Shown in pieces: positions 48,766-58,040 of a DNA stretch of 64,000 bases. Source of the DNA: Tretioscincus oriximinensis. Its lineage: Eukaryota > Chordata > Lepidosauria > Squamata > Gymnophthalmidae. The notes beneath the pieces were generated by a model, which saw only the letters and a list, made by a program, of their open reading frames with translations, made no database searches and was not told the DNA's origin. Position 1 is the first letter of the stretch. Every line of letters begins with the position of its first letter. A program made the translations under genes and the position numbers. The stretch spans positions 887,016-951,015 of the forward strand of contig JAJVDF010000134.1 of NCBI GenBank assembly GCA_022410635.1, in the 5' to 3' direction.

Positions 48766-49527
48766 ATTTATTAACCATTAGGGTTCCTTATATTTGCTTA
48801 AATTTGCACGGTATTTTGTTAAACACCACTTCTTGTGTCTGGATGTCTTAGACACAAGCTTCCTTTAGTTGTGTTGCCAGTACTCCAGGAAACATTCTAC
48901 AGCTGAGGTAAAACCAGTTTCAGATTACCTTATGCTTCTTAATTATCCTTTTGGATGAAACATGAAAAACAATCACTTTCACATCTCCTTCCCATTTTGA
49001 TGAATTGGCTTGTGCAGATTAGCACCTGAATGTTGTGGGAAAGGAGGCAATTTTAATTTGAGAAGTGAGTGATTAGATAGTATGCCAATATTAATATATT
49101 CTTCACCTGTAGGTTTGAGGGCCCTCTTTAGTATCTTCATTGTTCTTCAAACTTCAAAGTTGTGGACTGAACTTTCTAAGATTATTCTAAAGTTTATTCA
49201 CAACATTTTTCAAATTTACTGCAATGTTTTAATCTCTACTAGAACTACTTTTGCCTTTATCTTCCCATACCTTCCATTTCATAGTCTTCTTTCTTCCTTT
49301 CTTTCTGGGATAGATATGTTTATTACCTCTGTTTTTTTTTTAGTGTATCTACTATCCCCATACTAGGCTGAGTGACCAGAACCCATGGACAGTTTGATGA
49401 AAAAGTCTCCCAGGGCCATAACTGTGTTGTTCTCCATAACTTTATATCCCTGAATTTTGCATTCAGATTTTGAGATGTTCAACGTAAACTTGTTCCAGAT
49501 TATCATGTATCCAGATTACGTGAGTAT
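48766..49527. other. No gene recognised
   Basis: AT-rich. The 94-codon frame at 49082-49366 is hydrophobic and T-driven, with no motif. Confidence 0.45.
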
Positions 49528-49891
49528 GAATGTGTGCACACGACAACTTAAAAACTGCTACAAAGCTATAATCCGGAATATAGCAATTGCGTGTCTGTGC
49601 ACACCAAACATATATATTCTGTGACCAATGTCCCAGTTCTATTTGTAACAGCCAAAAGAAACAACTGCTGTGTTTTCATTTGTTTTAACATCTTGCCTCT
49701 AATTTGTGCACATGCATATGCTCACGAGAGTATGGGGGTCCTCCAGAATGGTGTCTGAATATCAGAACAATAGTTTATTCCGGGGAAAATGTTTTTTGTG
49801 GGTGAACTGTGGAAAAAACATTTAGCATGCATTCCCTAGTCTTCCTCATAGCTCCAAAAATGAGGTAGAAAATAGTTGTGTGCGTGTGGCC
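49528..49891. mobile_element. Foldback/MITE-like element, short copy 2
   Basis: The left end GAATGTGTGCACACGACAAC and the right end (reverse complement GGCCACACGCACACAACTAT) are imperfect inverted repeats of the same type as at 11520. The near-palindrome ATAATCCGGAATATAG follows the left end, and CAATAGTTTATTCCGGGG near 49769 matches CAATAGTTTATTGTGGGA near 12346. This copy lacks the long central inverted repeat and is therefore about 590 bp shorter. Confidence 0.55.
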
Positions 49892-52800
49892 ATAATTGGC
49901 TCAGGGAAATAGCTTGGCAGCAGAGACATGAACTAGCTGCTTGCTGCTGTGATGATGTTAAAGATACAACTGTTCATATTGGCTTTAGTTACAGTAGATC
50001 TCCCAGGCTTCTCTGGCAGGATCCTCGAGACCAATCATGTGGTTAATGGCTGACACGATTAGCTAGAAAAATGGGGCAACAGGTGGAAGAAAAGGCAGTT
50101 TAATCTCACCTGGGGGTATGGAGGAAATGACATCAAAGCAATAGCTCAGAAGGTGATTGGTTGAAGGTGGGGGATCAGGCAGATCAGCTCCCAGACTTCT
50201 CTGGTCTATGATAACTTCCTTTTCTCCTGATGGAGAAGTAGAATAATTCTGTTCTTTTTTTAAGCCATGTGCTCTTCTCCATTAAAGTCACTTTCTTGGC
50301 ATGCCCTCAGGGCTTGGGGAGAAAAAGCAGCCAGGGTTGCTGAGGTTACCTTGGAGCCAAAGTGGTTGGGGCAAAGATTAGCCAGGATACTATAGAGACA
50401 AAGTAACTAAACAGGAATGAAGACATACAGAGGAATATTTAGCAGCAGCTTAACCAAAAGGCTTTTGGCTAAAGCAGAGAAAATATTCAGGGGAAGGAAG
50501 CCAAGGAAAAACTACAACAGATATTTATGTAGACAATTATTGCAGTTTGTATAAGTATTTTTACCAGTATCTTGTGCCTGGTTACTACCTTGACCAAAAT
50601 AATGGCATCTTGAATGACACCATATTAAACTATGAAGCAGATAAAGTCATTTAAGCTAAAAAAAAAAGCAAAGCTTATTTCAAACTGTATGAGTTTAAAG
50701 TACGACAGCTGGTTTACTTTGGAAGCATACACTAACTTTTTTGCGGAGGGAAAGGAATCATTAAGAACATTTGTGACTGTGAGGTTATATGAAGAACATT
50801 CCAGGAAATAATGGGCCAGACAGAGTTTTTCATAGGAATATAGACACATCCCTGACTCAAAAAGCAAGTTAAATATCCATAAAGATACTGGAGGAAATTT
50901 TCTAACCATTAAGATAACATTCTTAAAGGTTTCAGAAATTCAGAAATAAACTATAGAAAACATATAAGTTCCTCAGTATGGAGGAGAAGGTAAAGTAGCA
51001 TAAAAAGTGTGTAAAGTAACATGGGGAAAAACACTTTTTGGATTCATTGTTTCTGTTACTGTTTGACTTGGAAACCAGATAAATTCATTTGAAATCTGTG
51101 GTATAACTTAAAATTAAATAAATAAATAATAGATATGCAGGACAAAATAAATCCATTTCTGTTTTGTAACATTTCCCATTTCAAATTCAGCCATCTCTTG
51201 ACTGTGTTGTATTGCTTATATGTGGTCACTAGAAAGGAATCTTCCCTCCTATAATATGATTTTTCCGCTCTGTAAACTATGCCATAGTATGCTCCACTGT
51301 CTTTGCTGATGGGCAGTTAGGGGAAGCAATCACCACAGTATATTCCTCTAATGCAGTTTGAGAAACATGGTGGTCCTTCCGAGAACTATGATAGGAACAA
51401 TGAAATCTTGAAAAGAAGTATTCTTGAATTTCATAATTAAAACTTTATCGATCTTTTCCTAACATTGTGTAAGCAACTTTTTGTCATTTTCTCACTGAAA
51501 ATTGATCTAAAGCATTATGTAATTCAGACCTGTAGGCAGCTCAATTATGCATTTTATTATATTATTTTTATAGTTGTTGAAGATGATATTATTGTTGTTA
51601 TTTTCTGCATGCTTGCCCTATTGCTCTGCTGCTCTTTTCAAGCTAACAGAAGATGACTATAGGACCTCAGACATATGTGTTCTTCTGCCAGGTGAAACAA
51701 AATTTTAATCAGCTTATGACTTTAGTAATAATATATTTAGCAGAATAAAAATATTCACTTATAAACTATTTGAAGATCTCTCATCTTCCATAGGCTGCTT
51801 ATGTTTGAACTGGAATTCTTCCCCATATTTATGTGATATCTATGGATGTTTGAGGAAAAAATATCCGTGGAGAATTTCTGTTAACAAGATGCCCAAGACA
51901 AGCACGCTTCTGGTGCTACCTCTGCAATCTAAAAACTGTTTTTAAATGACCTACAATTGAAATAAGATATAGTGAAACCTTTGAGCTACAACCCACTCCA
52001 AAACTTTTTCTAGGGAGTCTATGTCACATTCCTTATTTATGTTGCAGACAATCAGTCTCCTACAGGCACAGTCTAAAGTAGGCTGACCAGATGACCCCTT
52101 CGGGGTATTAAATGTTACCGATTCTATCACATAGTACAGGTTAGCCATATACCAACCATGGCTGCATCCAGACATCACTGCCACACTAAAGGGTATAACC
52201 AAATGGGGTTTAAATCTGGCATAAGGCCATGTCCATTTACATTACCTCAAATGTCAATGCGGAACTGGTGAGAGAGGATGGAACAAAGAAGTAGCAAGTT
52301 GCTGTGGTTTTGCAGTTCTGGCTGGTGTGTTCTCACCATCTCCAAGCCCTGCTGCCGCACAGCACACACCTAAGGTTCCAGGCAGCTTTCCATTGGAAGG
52401 AAAGGTAGTTTGGTCTGTTGTTGGAAAATATCAACAACTTTGCCTTGTGCAACAAGGGAGCCTTTTCCCAGGTTGAACCTGAGAGGACAATGAAAGCTGG
52501 ATAGCCCTGTATGGTAGAGGCATAAAGATGAGCCTATCAACCCAGTAGGACAGCCTTGTCTAGAAACAACCTTATTCTATTATACTTAGTTATCTATATA
52601 AAAATAGTACTGGCAATTCTGGTACTTCTGGTCTGGATAGGAAGTATGACCTCAAAATCATAGCAGAACCCATAGTGTTCTGCTGCACAGGATGCTGGTG
52701 GAAGGATGTGGTGAAATATGTTATTACCCACAGCCGTAAAGCCAAGCACTGTTGTGTTCATAACCCAGCCAGCCCTGAGAAGCAGCCTAACTGACAGTAA

Positions 52801-53043
52801 AAACAGTGGTAAGACCAGCAATGGTCAGCTGGGACAGCACAGAGGCAGAACAATGGGAGGGCAGAGAAACAGCAGCTCCAGCAGGGGTGGGAGAAAATAC
52901 CTGCTAAAAGGCCATTCCATTTGTGGGCTCAGGAATGGCCATCCTCTATTAGTTCTGAAATTAAGCACTGTCCAGTCTGCTTTAATCCAGAATAACCAAT
53001 GATAGCAGACTAAACATAGGAAGTAATGTCTGGAAGAGTCGAA
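49892..53043. other. No gene recognised; a lone MITE-like end at 52155
   Basis: Mostly AT-rich. GGCTGCATCCAGACATCAC near 52158 matches the termini of the element at 60884, but no partner end was found. The GC-richer patch at 52300-52560 has no assignable repeat. Confidence 0.45.
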
Positions 53044-53700
53044 GGCTGCATGCACACGATGAGCTAAAAACCAGAATAAATCTATATTCTGGAATATAGC
53101 AATTATGTATCCATGCACACCACAAAGGTATATTCCGGAATATAGTGATCTCATGCACAAACACTCCCCTGCCTGCTTTCAGAGGCTGCTGCTTCTGCGT
53201 CGTTGGAGGATTGGTGCCGTCAGTTTGCTTCCTCCTCGAAGCAATCTATCAGCAGCAGCCCCCGAAAGCAGGTGGAAGTCTGTTTGGAGTAAATTCTGCC
53301 AAAGCAAGAGGCAGAAGCGGCCACATACTACTGGCCTCATCCATACGGAGCCTAGTTCTAAGTAACACTTTGGGACAGAGCTTGGCCATCCACATCCCAA
53401 CTGGCATGTGGATGGTCAATGTCCCAAAATGTTACCCAGAACCAGACTCCGTATGCATGCGGCCAGCAGTACGCGGCCATCTCTGCCATTTCTTGCTTCA
53501 GCAGAATTTCCTAACGCAGCAGTTCTGTCAAAAAGGACTGCACTACACTGACAGGCTGCATCAACAGGGAGGCAATCTGTTCCTTGGAGTAGCCTGCCAA
53601 CCCATTGGCCTGCCATAGTCTACACTAGCATGTGGTTGGCAAGTTCAAAATGGGAGGGAATAGCTTCCCAAGGTGTGTATGCTTTTCTCCTCTCGGATTC
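53044..53700. mobile_element. Foldback/MITE-like element, copy 3 (right end unclear)
   Basis: The left end GGCTGCATGCACACGATGAG matches copy 1 at 11520 through the GATGAGCTAAAA extension. Two palindromes follow, TATATTCTGGAATATA near 53085 and the perfect TATATTCCGGAATATA near 53131. A long inverted repeat occupies 53290-53510. Phrases such as TAAATTCTGC..AAGCAAGAGG and GTTACCCAGAAC are shared with copy 1. No inverted right terminus was found, so the right boundary is approximate and the copy may be truncated. Confidence 0.55.
53290..53510. repeat. Inverted repeat, arms about 105 bp
   Basis: The left arm (53290-53395) and right arm (53406-53510) pair with mismatches around a loop of about 10 bp. 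Near the loop CCATCCACAT pairs with ATGTGGATGG; at the outside AAATTCTGC pairs with GCAGAATTT. It is homologous to the 11813-12115 hairpin but with a different, tighter centre. Confidence 0.82.
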
Positions 53701-54974
53701 TGACATGCTTTTGCAAGTGGCAAAACCTTCAAGCTAAAACGTACTCAAGTGAAGACACAGAAAAGCTAAGAATTAGTCAGTTGTTAAATATAATTTTGCA
53801 AATAATCTTATTTAGTTAAAAAAAAACCTTTTAAGATTTGGTTTCATTTGACCTGAAGATCTATTTTATTGTTTATGTACATCTCTGGTTGAAAAAGCTA
53901 TTTTTTCCTCTCTAAAAATGTATTTCAAAAACGACATAAATGGAATTTCCTCTAACTCTTGAAAGAAAAGCTTTAAAAACAAATAAAAATAGTGGATCAT
54001 ATTTTTCATCTTGGAATTTATCTCAGTGCATGTGTGTGTGTAGCCTATCACTGCAGACTAAGCACTACAATAATCCAGCAAAGCCTTTGAAGCTTCCAGA
54101 AAGTATGAAAACACCTGAAATCAGACTTGAAAGTGGTCATTTAGTTAAACTCCTCACTTCATGCTAAAATTCACATCAAAGGATCTTTGCCTGCACTTGA
54201 ACAGATTCCCTTTCTCGGCAAATCAGTTCTACTTTTGAACTCTCCTCCGAATGTGAAATTCGCTGTCTCTCTTTTCCTGATGTTCAATACAAATTTGCAT
54301 TTCTGTGACATTTTTTGCACATAATCTGCCTCAAAAAACATTAGTTACTGTGGATTAGCTTGATATGGATTAAATGCATTAACATTTGCATTACACAGTT
54401 TGAACTAAATTGAGTGGAACAATGTCTACTATCATACAAACACCAAACTGTTGTTTTACATGACATCATGGTTAATGTATAACATAGTCAATCATGCCAA
54501 CAACTTTTAAGATGCCTGCAGAGGCACTCTGGAAGTTCAATAATGTGTTTGAGCACAACTTCAAAGCAACCACCAAATGCACTTCAAATGCACACTGGAT
54601 CCAAGCTGCTACAACAATGTTATTTCCTATTCACTACACAGATCTTTTTTTCTATACAATTGCATCACTGCTAATGCATTTTTATCCATATTTTAACATA
54701 TGTTGGGAAGATTTATCTAGCCTTCCAGTAATCAATTTTAGGAAGTTGTTACTATACATTTGATGTACATTAGTCCTGTTCCCATGCAATCAGTATGGAA
54801 GAGGGCTATTCTTCCTAGTTTCATGTTAATATTTTTTTCACTTTCCTGAATTTATTGCAATTTGTCAGAATTTTAGGCATTCAGAAATATACAGTTAGAA
54901 TTCAACTAGAACCAAATAAAATGTAATTATTATTTCCCACGATTTGCAGCTTTTGTTTCTAATGGCAAAACAGT
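53701..54974. other. AT-rich interval, no gene recognised
   Basis: No assignable repeat or domain-bearing frame. It ends at the target duplication of the hAT-type insertion. Confidence 0.5.
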
Positions 54975-55015
54975 ATTGTATCCAGGTCTTTTTTTCTGAC
55001 GGAACGCACCGGAAC

Positions 55016-55124
55016 GCAGTTCCGGCACCTTTTATTTAGGCGGGGGCGCGCGCGGGGGGGCGGGGGGCGGGGGGCGGGAACGCCCCCCCGTCCCCCCCGC
55101 CTAAATAAAAGGTGCCGGAACTGC
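55016..55124. repeat. GC-rich palindrome with G-quadruplex-prone loop
   Basis: The arms 55016-55046 and 55094-55124 are reverse complements, perfect over at least 27 bp (core GGCACCTTTTATTTAGGCGG). The loop carries four or more G-runs of three to seven bases separated by single C (55051-55078), followed by C-runs. Such sequence can form both a hairpin and a G-quadruplex. Confidence 0.88.
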
Positions 55125-55262
55125 TGCGTTGGCCGCTGGCGAGGGGGGTGAGGCCCCGCCCCCGCCGCCGCCTAAATACAAGGTGCCGGAACAGCTGCGT
55201 TGGCCGCCGGCGAGGGGGGCGAGGCCCCGCCCCCGCCGCCGGCTAAATAAAAGGTGCCGTCT
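55100..55262. repeat. 71-bp tandem units, about 2.3 copies
   Basis: Units start CCTAAATAAAAGGTGCCGGA at 55100, again at 55171, and partly at 55242. Each carries GAGGCCCCGCCCCCGCCGCC. An inverted version of the same unit start (TTCTGGCACCTTTTATTT) appears at about 55309, so units exist in both directions before the gap. Confidence 0.85.
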
Positions 55263-55381
55263 AAATAAAATAACACCACGCCCACCTCGCCGGTGGCTAA
55301 CGCAGCAGTTCTGGCACCTTTTATTTCGGCGGGGGGGCGGGGGAGCGGAGGCGGCCGCCGCTCATTCCCGCCCCCCCGTGC

Positions 55382-55877
55382 NNNNNNNNNNNNNNNNNNN
55401 NNNNNNNNNNNNNNNNNNNNNNNNNNNNNNNNNNNNNNNNNNNNNNNNNNNNNNNNNNNNNNNNNNNNNNNNNNNNNNNNNNNNNNNNNNNNNNNNNNNN
55501 NNNNNNNNNNNNNNNNNNNNNNNNNNNNNNNNNNNNNNNNNNNNNNNNNNNNNNNNNNNNNNNNNNNNNNNNNNNNNNNNNNNNNNNNNNNNNNNNNNNN
55601 NNNNNNNNNNNNNNNNNNNNNNNNNNNNNNNNNNNNNNNNNNNNNNNNNNNNNNNNNNNNNNNNNNNNNNNNNNNNNNNNNNNNNNNNNNNNNNNNNNNN
55701 NNNNNNNNNNNNNNNNNNNNNNNNNNNNNNNNNNNNNNNNNNNNNNNNNNNNNNNNNNNNNNNNNNNNNNNNNNNNNNNNNNNNNNNNNNNNNNNNNNNN
55801 NNNNNNNNNNNNNNNNNNNNNNNNNNNNNNNNNNNNNNNNNNNNNNNNNNNNNNNNNNNNNNNNNNNNNNNNNNNNN
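55382..55877. other. Assembly gap, 496 undetermined bases
   Basis: A run of N inside the GC-rich hAT-type insertion, with GC-rich sequence on both sides. The location suggests sequencing or assembly failure on the tandem/inverted GC-rich units. The true length may differ. The long X-containing frames across it carry no information. Confidence 0.97.
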
Positions 55878-56040
55878 CCCCCGCTCGCGCCCCCACGCCC
55901 CCCGTCGCCGCCAGGGTTAGTTCCGGCACCTTTTGTTTTGGAAAAAAAGCACTGATTGTATCTGATATTTTTGCCAATTTCTTTTCAGTTTGGGGAATTA
56001 CAATTTATTGGGTGGATGCAAATGAAATAATTGTTAAAAT

Positions 56041-56190
56041 TCAAAGAAGTAGCTGTGTTAATCTGAATCAGAATTTCTGGCACAGAGGACCAGTAGCCCC
56101 TTACAGATAAAAAATAATTATAATTTAACAAAGATTGGTAGCATGAGTTTTTATAAATTAAGCCCATATCAACAGATATATGGATACATT
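56041..56190 (-). repeat. Interspersed repeat with CACAGCTACTTCTTTGAA end, inverted
   Basis: The minus strand reads AACTCATGCTACCAATC, then ATCTGTAAGGGGCTACTGG, then GATTAACACAGCTACTTC. This follows the order of the same family at 13238 and 15616 (CTCATGCC..CTAAGTACTACTAG..CTAGCACAGCTATTTCTC). Confidence 0.6.
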
Positions 56191-56992
56191 TTGTGTTATC
56201 TAAGCCACAATAAGCTATCACATCCTACATTTGGAATTTACTATTGCATACATGCATTTGCATGCATGAATAGTGATAGAACTCCAAGAATTGCCTAAAT
56301 TTCATAATCCTTGGGAGGAAATTAGGGTAAAATATAAAGGAAATCTATGTGTCGCATTTGCTGTGCATGCACCCATATGAAGTTGCTATGTTTATAAATA
56401 TCAATACAAAATAGAAAAGAAAAGGTGTACCGTGTGGATTCTTGAAGAGGATGAACAAATCCACAGTATTTTCTTGCAAAGAAAATAGGAAAAAATCCTC
56501 CATGAACAAATGAACACTGGCAGACAAAGGAGCAAAAATGTAGCTGCTACTAATCCATGCTTTAATCACCCTTTTCTTGGAAATTTGCAATATATCTACA
56601 GTGACTACATGCTTCAATTGNATACCTCAATTGATCTCTCCAAATGGCATTTTAATCTGTAGCATAAATTTGTAGCATAATGTAGTGTAGACGTTAATGT
56701 CCTCTTTTTCTACACTGCCAATTGACAGAGCTGGCTATATGAAAACACATTGTGCAGAATGGTTACATACATTATGAATATGTTACTGGGAAGATAGGGC
56801 CAGTGAAAAAGGGATAAATAATGGAATTAAATATAGAAAACAACTTTAGTTAAATGTCACTTAGCTTCTAAGAATGTTTGAAGATGCTCTTTTATCTTCT
56901 TCGTTATCACTATACTGTATTTGACACCAATTAAATATACATATATAAACAATGTTCACCTAACAGTTATAGAGAATGTAAACATTAAATTA
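56191..56992. other. AT-rich interval, no gene recognised
   Basis: No assignable repeat. One undetermined base lies at 56621. Confidence 0.5.
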
Positions 56993-57142
56993 TAGAATCA
57001 CAGAGTTGGGAGTTCCAGGGTTATATGGTTCAAACCTCTACTAACTGCAGTCTTCTGTGGGATGGTTTAATGAATCCTGCATTGAGCAGGAGGTTGGATC
57101 CAATGACTCTGGAAGTCCCTTCCAATTCTATGATTCTATGAT
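56993..57142. mobile_element. CR1-type 3' ends in inverted (head-to-head) pair
   Basis: The right half ends CCTTCCAATTCTATGATTCTATG, split here as CCTTCCAATTCTATG plus ATTCTATG, the classic CR1 3' terminus in plus orientation. The left half begins TAGAATCACAGAGTTGGGAG, the reverse-complement form. The two halves align with each other over about 65 bp with mismatches and small gaps, leaving a centre of about 20 bp. The unit is thus an inverted repeat of two CR1-like ends. Confidence 0.7.
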
Positions 57143-57295
57143 TACTTAATCATCTCAGACAAATGAAATTTCATCTTATAGTCCTTCCTTCTTTAAAGAG
57201 AATAGGGCTTATTCTTGTGCACTGTGACATCCATTCAGATATTTGCAGACAATAATCATATAATCTCTGAAACTTTTCTTTTGTGGACTTCATGT

Positions 57296-57722
57296 TCCTA
57301 GATCAGTGATGGCGAACCTTTTGAGCTTGGTGTGTCAAAATTTGTAAAAAACTAACCCTAACTTAACTTGGGTGGTGTGTCGGATGAATAAATATCCAGA
57401 GTTTTGTGATATTTGGAGCTTGAATCTAGTGAAATGAAGTTATATTTTTGATATATGTATTTATTAAAGAAGCAAAAACAAATAATTCTTTACATTAGTA
57501 ACTTTTTTGTTGCTGAATTTCATTTGCTAAATCTTCAATTGAAGGTTGGTATTTCCCAGACTTCAAGCACAAGCAAGTGCTAATAACTTCATCTGTCGGT
57601 TTCTTTTATTGGTTTTAATGCACTGATTTTTTTTCAAGGTATTTATTTATTTATTTATTTTTAAATTAAATTTTAATTTAATCAGAGTGGTGGCACATCA
57701 CCAAGCTATCACTGCCCTAGAT
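57296..57722. mobile_element. hAT element derivative with 8-bp duplication
   Basis: The left end CAGTGATGGCGAACCTTTTG at 57304 and the right end, reverse complement CAGTGATAGC, at 57714 are hAT-type termini. TCCTAGAT (57296-57303) and CCCTAGAT (57715-57722) are flanking 8-mers that match at seven positions. At 411 bp the element is an internal-deletion derivative that keeps only the transposase C-terminus. Confidence 0.85.
57495..57600 (-). pseudogene. hAT transposase C-terminal remnant
   Basis: On the minus strand the frame reads TDEVISTCLCLKSGKYQPSI, then EDLANEIQQQKSY and a TAA stop. This resembles the extreme C-terminus of Charlie/ZBED5-like hAT transposases, which end in a Y.P.I..L...KQ...S-type tail. 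It lies inside the hAT derivative, on the strand expected for a transposase ending before one terminal repeat. There is no catalytic domain. Confidence 0.68.
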
Positions 57723-57907
57723 CCTTTAATTATTCTTCATAGGACTACTCTCCATGTTGATATCTTTTGAATATGCTCTAGTTTGCCAATTTGTTGAACT
57801 TTCAGTGCTTATGAACTATTCTACTGCTATATGAACTTGGTATAACATGATAGCGGAAAACCATGGTGTTTCAGCTGAGGCTGGATTATGGATTATACCA
57901 TAATTGC

Positions 57908-58040
57908 AATTGGTATTCATTCATCTAATTGAAATGCAGGTTACAAATCTACGTTTCTTTCAAATAGCTGAATTGACTAGTGAAAGGTACTCTCTTCTAG
58001 TTGAGAGACCGACTGTTATCCATTGCACCATTCATGCCTA
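57908..58040 (-). mobile_element. tRNA-derived SINE, head and part of body
   Basis: GGTATTCATTCATCTAATTG, then TACAAATCTACGTTTCTTTC and CAAATAGCTGAATTGACTAG match the 29853 copy step by step. The tRNA-like head follows at 57990-58040 but is more decayed. Minus orientation, as in the other copies. Confidence 0.65.

Larger units (their letters stand above)
54975..55962. mobile_element. hAT-type non-autonomous element with 8-bp duplication
   Basis: ATTGTATC at 54975-54982 is repeated exactly at 55955-55962. The element between them starts CAGGTCTTTTTTTC and its other end, reverse-complemented, starts CAGTGCTTTTTTTCC, so the ends are inverted repeats beginning with CAG. Eight-base duplications and CAG-type ends are the signature of hAT transposons. 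The interior is extremely GC-rich, with palindromes, G-runs, 71-bp tandem units and a 496-base gap. No transposase frame is visible in the sequenced part, but one could in principle be hidden by the gap if its length is only nominal. Confidence 0.82.

Noticed and set aside
48390..48767. 125-codon minus-strand frame
   Set aside because: Open because of GC-rich composition; no recognisable motif, and its region resembles another repeat-like block.
53513..55315. Shared 17-mer CTAACGCAGCAGTTCTG in the foldback element (about 53513) and the hAT element (about 55293)
   Set aside because: One 17-base match within 64 kb on both strands is not improbable enough to claim a relationship without further matches.
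55129..55977. Frames of 218-263 codons
   Set aside because: Mostly undetermined residues across the assembly gap, with GC-rich tandem repeat on either side.
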